Of a stretch of 64,000 nucleotides of DNA, positions 35,751 through 45,196 are shown in pieces. This DNA is from Bombardia bombarda (lineage: Eukaryota; Ascomycota; Sordariomycetes; Sordariales; Lasiosphaeriaceae). The stretch lies in the NCBI GenBank assembly GCA_030512295.1, contig JAULSR010000001.1, forward strand, positions 9,199,001 through 9,263,000. Direction: 5' to 3'. Each line of letters opens with the position of its first letter. Position 1 is the stretch's first letter. Both the position numbers and the translations under genes were made by a program. Below the pieces are notes generated by a model that was not told where the DNA came from, ran no database searches, and saw only the letters and a list, made by a program, of their open reading frames with translations.

Positions 35751-36937
35751 TCATATTGAGTTGCAACGTCTGATCATGGCACTTGCCATCCAAGAACCCA
35801 ATTGAGCGTCAATGTTCAGACCCATTGTTGAACCCCCATCACCCTCTGGATGGACACTCTCGTCGTCCGAGTCGAAAGCGTCAAGCCATTCGTGACGATA
35901 AATGTCTCGCTCCGCAATAGTGAACCCATCCATGTCTCGCATCCAGGTGAACAGATTGCGAGTTACTCCCTCGGAAAGATCCCTCTCTCGGTCTAACCAC
36001 CCATAGTTCACTTCAATTGCTGTATCCTCATCCTGCGGATTATGGACAATGTAATCACTTGGCACTACGGATATGGGCCCTGTTGTGTGTATATCCTTTC
36101 TGCCCCCAACACAATTCCATGTGAGAGACAAGAACTTGAGGCCGTGATTGCCTGGACAACGTGCGTGAAGTTGAACACCAAGGTCGGTGTCACTGATATC
36201 CGTGTCTCCCAAGGGAGGGTACGGGTACATGGGAGGGAATTCTCGGGGCGGTTCTTGGGTCCAAAACATTAGGCGGCACTCATCAGCTCGTGAGATCGAA
36301 CTTGAGTCGTGATGTATCGGAGACACCGGGCTGCCTTCCAACCCTCCCCTGGTGCAAGGACAGCTGCCCACCATCGAGCTGCCTCACCGGCCAGGTTTCC
36401 CAGCTCAACTACCATAGGTCTGGCATTTTCGGCAACTTCGCTGGAGACGGGATGGGCTGTCCAAGGCGCCTGGCTCGTGGTGTATTCCAGCGGAGATGCT
36501 CGGGGGATGATCTCCGCCCACCGTGCGGACAGGGCGTACGCCCATGCGTATATCAAGACCACAAGATGGCCGTCATCCTTGCCAAACCACTCGAAGAGCG
36601 ATATATCCGGGTTATCTGCAAGAACGGTTGACGTTGGTTGCCCGATTGTCGCCGTCATCTAGAAGGTCTTCTCGAATGCAGGGATATTGCATTGCCCTTC
36701 AGAGGATAGCCAGGTCGATTTTACAGTCACAAGCCCGGAACCGTCTGGGTTCAGACCGACAGGAAGAACGGGGTGGTGAGGAAAATGGTGCTCCCATTCC
36801 AGGCATGTTAATGGGAGGATGCAATCGCCAGCAGCGTCTGTCCATAACTTGTACCAAGCCCGATAGCCCCGTTCGTAGAATGCCTTAAACGTGCCATCGG
36901 TAGGTCGAAGTGCGTCTTCTAACTCGACAAAGTTCAT
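35751..36937 (-). pseudogene. Broken ORF series, hypothetical fungal protein
   Basis: Three reverse-strand open segments read as one protein. Segment 1 (36937-36659) ends at TAG and segment 2 (36658-36269) continues in the same frame at the very next codon, so one amber stop separates them. Segment 3 (35751 to about 36370) is offset by one missing base. Content looks coding: ISLFEWFGKDDGHLVVLIYA, AGEAARWWAAVLAPGEGWKA, and an acidic C-terminus with AFDSDDESVHPEGDGG. I do not recognise a domain; the style resembles large uncharacterised Sordariomycete proteins. Alternatively the TAG could lie at the end of a 66-nt intron (donor GTAAAA at 36724, acceptor TAG), and a 55-nt intron with a weak donor could bridge the second break. 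A pseudogene is somewhat more likely given the gene-poor surroundings, but a spliced gene is not excluded. Confidence 0.5.
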
Positions 36938-37678
36938 AGCGTTTGGAGATGCGCGTTTGCCGCCGATGGAAGGGAACGTTGTCTGGGCATTCCAACAAGC
37001 TTGAATGATTTTGTTGTGAGGTCGACGATATAAGAGTTTATAGGGTAAATTTATAACAATTAATTCTAGCTATAACAGGTAGTGGGGTAAATCTATAGCA
37101 GCTAATTCCAGCCGAAGCTGACGGTTTAAAACGGTCGTTATGTAACTAAACGGTGAGAGTCGGCACTTGGAAACTTTCACTACGTGCGATGATTGATCGA
37201 AGGGCTGGATTAAGCGCCTCTAAATTTAGAGGGTTGAGGCTCCATTATTGGAGTCACAAGAGTCAAGAAATGGGTGCAAATGGTCCGCAGACAAGAATTT
37301 GACGGGATGCCGAGTTCTCAAGTGGGTATGGTCTTACGTGACAGATGTGGGGTGGAGCTGGGATATATCAATGGTAGGCCGAACCTGTGTCTGGTGGAAA
37401 CATCGTGAACTTTTTACAAGCCAGCCTAATTTAGACTCGGCTGCTGAAGATGGCGGATACGAAGCGCTGCGTGCGTTGTTAGACCACCCATCTCTTAGCC
37501 GGCCACTCAAAAAGGAGGTAGCTAAACTTTGGGCCATCACTGCAAAGTTTTCTACCTGTCAAACACCCCTTTGTATTAACTGCCGGCCTCGGAAAAGTTT
37601 AATGCGACGTAAACAATCACTGTCAGTCAATATGGCCTCGACAAAATAGTAGAAGGAAATGGCAAAAGTAAAGACACT
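36938..37678. other. Intergenic region between broken ORF series and tRNA-Phe
   Basis: Holds the AT-rich diverged repeat at 37043-37112 and a + strand ORF (37248-37649, 133 codons) with no motif. No gene is supported. Confidence 0.5.
37043..37112. repeat. Diverged 28-bp direct repeat with transition-only differences
   Basis: Copies at 37043-37070 and 37085-37112 begin GGGTAAAT and end in AGC. They differ at five positions, and every difference is C/T or G/A. The upstream copy is the AT-richer one each time. This bias resembles repeat-induced point mutation or cytosine deamination acting on a repeat remnant. Confidence 0.7.
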
Positions 37679-37768
37679 TGCGGTTTATGTGGATCGAACA
37701 CATGACCTTCAGATTAAGGAGTGAAGTATGACTTCAGTCTGACGCTCTCCCAACTGAGCTAAACCCGC
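37679..37768 (-). tRNA. tRNA-Phe (GAA) with a 17-nt intron
   Basis: The 90-nt reverse-strand gene folds as a tRNA. The D arm is AGCTCAGTTGGGAGAGC; the anticodon stem TCAGA/TCTGA is perfect, with loop CTGAAGA giving anticodon GAA (37733-37735). The T arm is ATGTG-TTCGATC-CACAT. A 17-nt intron (37715-37731) follows position 37, the normal place, and exons of 37 and 36 nt give a 73-nt mature RNA before CCA. The acceptor stem has one G5-A68 mismatch; the other six pairs are good. Probably functional, although the mismatch may mark a degenerate copy. Confidence 0.88.
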
Positions 37769-40687
37769 ATCCTCTTGTTGATTGATGAATAATCAGACTG
37801 GCAAAGGCTCTCAAGGGTTCACTGGGCAGATGCAGAATTCATTGGTTTCCTTCATTATATATACTCCGCTTCTTCCATCTCTTCAGATAGGGATACAGAT
37901 ATACAGGTAAGATCAAGGATATACCCAAAGAAGACATGTTTGAGGCTGGTGGGTAATCAATGGTGTTGAAGGGGTCAACCGTGATGGCTGTCAGTGGTGC
38001 ATGGAAGAGTATGTTGACATTCACACTATGGCAAAGGGAGATGACGAGTCCGGAGACTAAAATTCCAGAAATGGACGGATAAACAAGTGGCTGGACAAAT
38101 TCTCAAGACTGAATGAAAAGAGAAAGGAACGGAAGAGCAAAGTAGGTGTATCGAGGAAATGGGTAGGCAGTATCCATAGGCAGGTGTGAGCGAGAGAGTC
38201 GTCTCGAAACCGTAGAATATTCAAAGCCTGGTCGGTAGGTTGGGCTGGGCTGGGCTGGGCTGGGCCAAGTTGGCTGGCTGGCTGGCTGCACCTGCATTTG
38301 CATTTGCATTCATGATTCCATTCCAATAATACCATGCCAAACACATCCTTACCCCGAACAGACAGAGAGACAAGGAAACAGTTATAAAAAACAAAATTCC
38401 TTTTCCTACCTGCCGTGCTTGCCTGCTGAACCGCCTCAGAAAATCGATCTGCACTAACCAGTCCATGTACGACTGCGGTGCAACGAGATGACAGATTGAT
38501 GACTGAAGGGTAGGGTGGGCAGCAGCAGCAGCAGCAAACAAGCACTTCGGGAGTAGTCTCAGTCTTGGTGCACGACTAGACTTAGAGGCCGGTCTGCCAG
38601 CCAGCCAGCCAGCCGGGACCGACCAGCTACACGTACCAACGGGGGGTGTCGGAATAGTTACTAACCTGGTGAAAGTGGCTATGAATGCGGGTGATAAGAC
38701 AGGTATTCGTAAAATGGAGAGCAAAAGCAGGGCCAGCAAGCGGGGGTGTGCATGATCTAGAAAAAGGACAATGGGGAAGGGACAAGAGACGATCAACACC
38801 CACAGAATCGCAGTCCTCTCCAATGATGTATGCCTGCATGTCTCATTGGTCTGTCCATTCAAAAGCAAAGCTAGGTTGACGACAAAAACAACGGATGGCG
38901 TTCTTTTGTGTGTTGCATTTCTAGGTACCATTGATACCCTAGCAGATGCAGATGAATGGATGTACGGATACTTATCCTGTTGGGCACCTTGTTGGCCACA
39001 TGCACATACTCCCTGCACAGTATTTTGTTGCAAAGTGCAAAGTCAGGTAAAACGTGCCTCGAACAGACATACGCGGATGGATTTTGATCATACCGGTCAT
39101 GATATAGCCATGATATATATGTATGCAGAATCCGCCAGGATGACATTTGTTCAAGATAACCAAGTCGGTTCTGCGGCACGATGGTGCAAAAAGACGAATC
39201 CGGCTCTCTAAAAACGGTGCCAGTAAGGTATCCCCGTTTTCTGCGTGCGGTGAATAAATTAGTAATCTCATCAACGTCTCCATTTCATGATTCGTGGGCC
39301 AAACTGCATTCCACTATTTCGGTGCAGCCAAGTCCCTTCCTTACCTTACACTGATTACATGCATCAAAATAGCACCAACCTGGAAGGTATTAAAGACAGG
39401 CCCAATCCTAGTCTGGCTTGGAGCCTGTCTTAGTGTGGTGCTGGGCTTCCTAATCGAGTGCCCGGTACCGAGCTCTCGGTAACCTGGAAGGGAACAAGTT
39501 CTCTCCTCCCTTGTCAGATGCCATCCATAGAACAGGTAATCCCAATCCTCGGCTGTCCCCGTTTCCGTCCCCTCTCCCCCTCCCCCTCCCCTGTCATTTG
39601 CGTGTCCAAAGCAGAGAATCGTCCTCATCTGGGTTTGCTGGTTAGCTGGGAGCAAGACCGGCGAAGATGGCATGGTAAAGCAGGAATCCGACAGTTGAGA
39701 ATGCATGGTTTTGTTTGCTCATCCAGAGGAAATGAAAAAGGGATATTGGTGTGGTCAGTGACAGGGAAATATCTCGTGCGCGTGCGGCGCGGTAATGTAC
39801 GATGCTGTGGCACTTTACACAACCTCGACAAACGGAAAAATATCCAGCCAAGTACACGTAATCAGAGACATACCTACGGTGTATCTCCCGTAGAAACCGG
39901 TAAGCTGACTCGGGAGTCGACTAGGCTGCTGGGTCAGGACCTGTCATGTTGCACAAACCAAGGGTAAAACCAGCCTACTGGGAAGCCGGGGCGTGTCTTG
40001 CAATTGGCTTCGGTTGTTAGTCGTCAGAGCTAGTGTAGTCTAATTTACCTAGTGTTTGCTCCTGGAGCAGACGGAGCGGGGGTATGGGGGACCCAAGCGG
40101 GAAATGACAGCATCAGCGTCGAATAGAGAGAGAAAAGGAGAGGAGGCATTGTCCGTGGACTCGCCCTCGTGTTTCACCCAATAATGGATAACAGACGACT
40201 AGCATCCGTGGCATCTATTATTCTAGAGTTTGTCAGCAGTAATGGTAGGATCAAGGCTGTTGGACCTTGGCATCGCTCTGGAGTGGTACCAGTGTTTGAT
40301 GCTGGCCATCCAGGCCGTCAACTGTCGGCTCATCTTCTCCTTTGGTGCTTCGATTAAGGAACGCCTTGATTTGCCAAAAGAGCTGCATGTGCATGAAGGC
40401 AATAAGTGGCAGAAGTCGACATGTCCAATTGGTGTAGTGGTGGTGGTATCCGATTCTGGTGGTATTCATATGCAGGTTTGTGAAGCGCTCGACCTATCGA
40501 GGGTTGGCGAAAAGCGTGGTCCCGAGGCAGTGGTTGAGCACCAAGGAGCCCCGGTCAATAACGACAATCCCGCTGAGCACGCAAAAACGGAACCTTCCCG
40601 GCGGAACCACCCCCAGCTTCCCTGCACATCGTACCAATCCAGCACAGAATTGGCTGAGGCGGGAAACAAGGGGGTCTGTCTTCGCCC
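37769..40687. other. Gene-poor region of 2.9 kb with simple repeats
   Basis: No gene is recognised. It includes TGGGC and TGGC tandem stretches (38241-38288) and GCATTT triplication just after. ORFs on both strands overlap and lack motifs. Confidence 0.5.
38241..38288. repeat. Short tandem repeats (TGGGC)n and (TGGC)n
   Basis: About five copies of TGGGC (38241-38265) are followed after a short gap by about five copies of TGGC (38271-38288). The location is intergenic. Confidence 0.85.
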
Positions 40688-41848
40688 TCAGACTTGCTTC
40701 CTGGAACAGTTGCCGTTCCCCTGAGGTACATCGTATGAGACCGTGATGCCGTTGTGCACTTCGTGAGCTGTACTCTTGAAATACCAAAGGGACCAAATCA
40801 TGAATCGCAAACAATCCTGCCAGTACAGGATGGTAATGTAAGCCATCATGCCCCCTGCCTTGCCGCATGTTGGTAGGATTCCCATTCCATACGGTCGGCT
40901 TGTCTGTTTGCGCCTGCGCAGAAATTCGGTAGATCGGTCCAATATGTATCCCAGCGAAGGAAGGGAGCCATGAGCTGTCTATTGCTAACCAGAGAATCTG
41001 TCCCATGTCCCGAAACCTTGACAAGTGTGCCGAACACGTCGTCAGCAAGATTGCTCGCAAACTTCAGTGTATCACAGTGTGCCACGTAAATAATCCATGT
41101 CTTCCTCAAGGGGAAAAAATTGCGTTCAATTTGGGCAATAGGAAGGAGCCTCGGCTGCAGTTGTCAGTTATCGTCTTGTTCATGGGCTTCATTTCAATGC
41201 AGGGGTACAACAACCCCTCTTGGTCCTTCGTGGATGCCCACTATAACGGGCAAAACGGTCTAAACGCTGCAACGGCCCGTTGAGGTGGCCCATTTTCAGA
41301 TATCAACGCCTCCACTACTGTCAGGCTCAAGTTTCCGCCGCCGCATTGAGCGCTTGATGATTCGTTACCACCGCGGTACCCATAAAAAAGATGCAACCGA
41401 GACCAGGCAGTATGGGGTAGGAGGGTAGGTAAAGCGCGCAGTCTGGCAGCTTGACGATCAGTGACTCAGACAATGGCTGCATCCGGCTACGAGTCTGGGA
41501 ATACCTACCAGCCCACCGGGAGCTGAAGAGAGAAGGAGGGAGGGAGGTGCAACCACGATTCAGTCGGACTTTGGAATCGAGACGCTACCCCTATGCTGCT
41601 GCATTTCGGCCCGGCTTGGTTGTCTGGCACAGGCCGCAGATCAGACCCCAGAAGAAGACGAGGGCGAACCAGCGTGCTTCCCGGGGCCGCTCATCCAACA
41701 AAGGCAGTTCTGATGCTTGGGTCCTGATGTACCTCTGGCCCGGCACCTGTTCCGCGTCCAAAATAGTCCCCATAGCCCGATACCCATACAAGCTGACCTG
41801 AAAGGGAGATGGTGAATAGACAAGGGCGGCTTCTGCGACAGGGAGCAT
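40688..41848 (-). other. Possible exon cluster of a membrane protein (weak)
   Basis: Several reverse-strand segments look protein-like. 41848-41591 reads VSLYGYRAMGTILDAEQ and then a hydrophobic ALVFFWGLICGL, preceded by a pyrimidine tract and CAG at about 41799. A segment near 41430 contains PGLGCIFFMGTAVV. 41109-40846 includes NLADDVFGTLVKVSGHG. 40942-40688 reads MMAYITILYWQDCLRFMIWS and ends at a stop. No complete set of GT-AG introns could be built to join them, because the first segment lacks a good donor. It may be an intron-rich gene, a decayed gene, or chance. Confidence 0.22.
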
Positions 41849-41880
41849 CGATCGAGGGGAAAGGAGCGGTAACTAGCGTC

Positions 41881-42867
41881 TGGTAAAGAGAAGGTGGGCG
41901 ACGGATATTTTTTGTGATTTCCAAATCCTTCGAATATCTTTCCCAATACATACACAGTACGCCTAAACATGGTCCAGGGCGGCACCGTCCTGGCGGGGCC
42001 GTGGCGGGTTTAGCCCTCTGTGTGATCCCAAGTCCATGTCCTTGGGATTCTTCTCGATTCCCCTCAGTCTTTTGTGTGTACCACAGCACCTGTATAGTGT
42101 ACAGATGACCTGGTTTGACGTCAGCCACGCATCAGTGCTGAAGTAAGAAACCGTTTTTTAAGTGAGATTTAGAAATTCGTATCATTCCCCAGTTGTAGTT
42201 CTGTCCCATGTCGGACCAAGTCGAGTTACTGAAGACTCGAAATTTCCGACAACCCGGTTTTCTCAGTTGGCCCTGGACAGGAGGTCCAAATATGGGCTTC
42301 CTTAACGCCGCCGGTATTATATTATAGGGACCTCCAGTGCCAATAAGCCCACCGCCGGCATTCGCGCTTCGTTTGACCCATGGGGAGCCAGTGGCCGGTT
42401 TGATCGGCTACTGACGAGGGAGAACACCCACGAAGTCAGGATACAACAAGTACATACTGTGGTGGCCGAGGAGCTGCATCAGGCTAAGAAGATCCTAGTC
42501 TTCAGGCGCAGAGTTGGCGAAGAGACAGGTCGAGCTGCTAGTCGAACCCCCCGCACCCCTAATAAAAACATCATTGCCTTTTCAACCGGAGCTAGCGGTG
42601 TCAGGCAAGAACCAAAGATGGCTCAAGCTCGGTGGAGGTCTTGACCCGATTAGTGGAGGATTCTGTCGGGACACTGATGAGCATGGCTACCAACACACTA
42701 CTTATGATGCCTGTCGAAACGGGCAGTCAATCCTTCAGATAGACCTAGGTATCCGTTTATGTTGTCAGGGTTATGATGTCTGTGGTCCGTGTAATGTCCA
42801 CGAGAGAAAGTCGAAAGTTCTGTACAGCAGCTAGCATAACAACTGTCCTTCCTGCCTGCCCGCCTCT
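41881..42867. other. Unassigned DNA between two weak ORF groups
   Basis: Only overlapping ORFs on both strands, without motifs. I see nothing to annotate. Confidence 0.45.
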
Positions 42868-43182
42868 CTAGAAATTTGCCAAGTGGAAAGACAGGGGCCA
42901 GTGGGTGCCTCTCTTCCTTATACAAGAGTGGTAATGCACCAACACAACGCCCATGATCGACAACAGCATCGTGGGTGCAAACGCTCCAGTGGGCCAATCT
43001 GAATGATCTGACCCAAGGAAAGGATCCACAGAGCAAGCTTTTCTCATTTTAAGGGTGTGTGTGTGCCAGATAGCCGGATGAAGAGAGGCACAGGGCCCAT
43101 CGAAGCCGGTCCCGGGGAGCATAGGAAGGGTCAAGAGTACCACACCTGTACTTTGAAGTCCGCATAATGCCGTGAAAGCCAT
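42868..43182 (-). other. Possible small membrane-protein ORF or first exon (weak)
   Basis: A 104-codon reverse-strand ORF from an ATG. It has a signal-like hydrophobic N-terminus (GVVLLTLPMLPGTG), a short Cys/His loop and a second hydrophobic segment (APTMLLSIMGVVLVHYHS) followed by a basic stretch. Codon choice is not obviously random. It could be the 5' exon of the weak membrane-protein cluster at 40.7-41.8 kb. No family is recognised. Confidence 0.25.
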
Positions 43183-43346
43183 GGTGATACTGAGCGACGA
43201 GTTTCCGACCCCTTATTCTTTTAATAAAGTCTCCCGTTTCTTCCTGCTGCCAAGAATCTGCCCTTTTTGCTCTGTTCTTTTGTTCTCTCGGCATTTCCGG
43301 TACCATATCCACGGCTTGCTCTGCCTCAAGACCGCCAACTGTGCCC

Positions 43347-45196
43347 ATGGACGAAGGGTATTATGATCCATTAGGCCCCAAAAGTGTGCCCAAGCAGACC
43401 GTCACTAAACCGAATATAGCGACCTTCAAACCGTTCCTGTCGACAACACATACCGGGAGGTAGTCGTACACCATAACAGAGAGTTCCAACGCTATGCTCT
43501 AGAAAATGGCATTTATTTCTCCCCTGTCGACGATGTAAGTATTCCTTGACTGTTTATATGTCTTGTTCTGAACCTGATAATTGCTCTTCCCGGTGGATCA
43601 GGACGAAATCGAGCGCCTGCAGTATATGCACGGGATTTTCAACATGATGTTCGAGAACAGGCTGATTTTCCCTCCTATTCCTCGTCCACGGAGAATCTTG
43701 GAATGCGGATACGGGTCTGCTTCCTGGGCAATAGAGGTTGCGGAGCAGTATCCGGAATGTGAGGTTTGTAGATTTCTTCTGATCAGTCTTCCGTCTCCCT
43801 CGCACACTCCTTAAGCCTCGAATTTTCATCATGCCGCCCACGTTCGCTCAACGTTAGAGCGACTCATTCGACACAAGGACGATCGGGCGATTCTATGATA
43901 GCTATCGCCGCGGGTTCGGTCAAAGAGCATGCCGCGTGATGCCGAAGCAACGGCCCATTTCATAGGAGCGGTGAAGGAATAACAGGAAACGCCTTGTTTC
44001 TGGATGTGGCGGATAACCTGAATTATTTTGTTCCTCAACTGACGTAGCATTTCAGGTCATCGGACTCGACATATACCCATATCCGATGCCAGCCGATCTC
44101 CCTCCCAACCTGGATATTCAGGTGGACGATTTGAACAGTCCGTAAGGCGGTCCGACTTCCGAAAGCCAGTGGCGACGAAGCGAGGCTAATTGTGGGCAGT
44201 TCCACATTCCCATCAAACTATTTTGATCTGGTGAATAGCAGGATGATGGCTGGCGGAATCCATGCGACCAGGTGGCCAAATTATATGGCTGATGTGCTTC
44301 GAGTACTTCGTCCCGGAGGATGGTGTCAAATGGTTGAGATATACTGCAATGTCCAGTCGGATAATGGGACCTTGACTGCGAGTGAGTTCGCGCAGCCGTG
44401 ACTGTCTGCCTGCCTTCTTGCCTGCCTTATGTGCTGATCATGTGCCAAGACCACGCGCTGCAAGTGTGGTCCCAGAATTACATGCAAAGTATTCAGCCGT
44501 ACAAAGATCCCAGGGCAGCCCTGCGCCTGCAAAACTGGATGACGCAGGCGGGATTCGTCGAGGTCGAGTCACGGCTGCTGCCGTTGCCCCTGAGCGGATG
44601 GTCGAATGGTAACTGCTGAGAGTATGGCTGTTGAAAAACGATCCGTGGCTAAGCGCCAAGTAGATCCGCGAAATCGAGCCATCGGAACGGCGAATCAAGC
44701 CAACGTCCACCGGCTACTTTCTTCCCTCGCCGTATATCCCTTTACACAGGCTCTTGGGTGAGTGTGATACTCTCGAGTGGCACACCGTTCTTGATGAGGG
44801 TGTTAACCTCATCGATAGGATGACGCTTGCCGACGTTCAGCTTCTTGTGGCGCAAGCCCGCAGCGAGGCTAATAATCCTGCATTTAAGGTATGTGTGTTT
44901 ATGGATTGTCGATCACAAGCTTGCTCATCTTCGAGATGCTCTGTCCCTTCACCCTAGGCACGCGACTGACTTGGATTCTCATTCGCAGGCATACTTTCCA
45001 GTGTGAGTAATCCTCCCAGCATATCAGCGATTCGTATCGGGGTTCGAGCTGAGCTGACAACGCGGCCCACAGCTACGTCTGTATTGGTCGAAAGCCGGGT
45101 GGTAGCAGGCACCAGCGGCATGGCGATAGCCACAAGAGCCATCAATCATCCAGGGGTGAGAGACACGGTGACTCTAGAAAACGGGCCCGGCGTTGA
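43347..45196 (+). CDS. LaeA-like SAM-dependent methyltransferase (ten exons)
   Basis: Predicted class I methyltransferase of the Methyltransf_23/LaeA-like group common in ascomycetes; substrate unknown. Exons: 43347-43357, 43420-43534, 43602-43763, 44056-44141, 44200-44381, 44450-44608, 44664-44757, 44819-44888, 44989-45002 and 45073-45196. Total 338 aa. All nine introns are GT-AG and all phases close. Motif I is RILECGYGSASWAIEVA, followed by VIGLDIYP as the acidic end of beta-2, then LDIQVDDLN, YFDLVNSRMMAGGIHATRWP, and the post-motif VLRVLRPGGWCQMVEIY. Later exons supply LRLQNWMTQAGFVEVESR, the conserved RLLSSLAVYPFTQALG segment and a YFPVYVCIGRKPG end. Two exons are 11 and 14 nt. Intron 3 is 292 nt against 52-100 nt for the rest. 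After GRKPG a 30-residue Arg/Ser/His-rich tail follows, unusual for the family. The first exon is the least certain part. Confidence 0.72.

Noticed and set aside
37248..37649. 133-codon + strand ORF next to the tRNA
   Set aside because: Some charged, protein-like stretches, but no homologue recognised, and it lies in a repeat-bearing gene-poor region.
43829..44050. 73-codon reverse-strand ORF inside methyltransferase intron 3
   Set aside because: No motif. The surrounding exons close perfectly without it.
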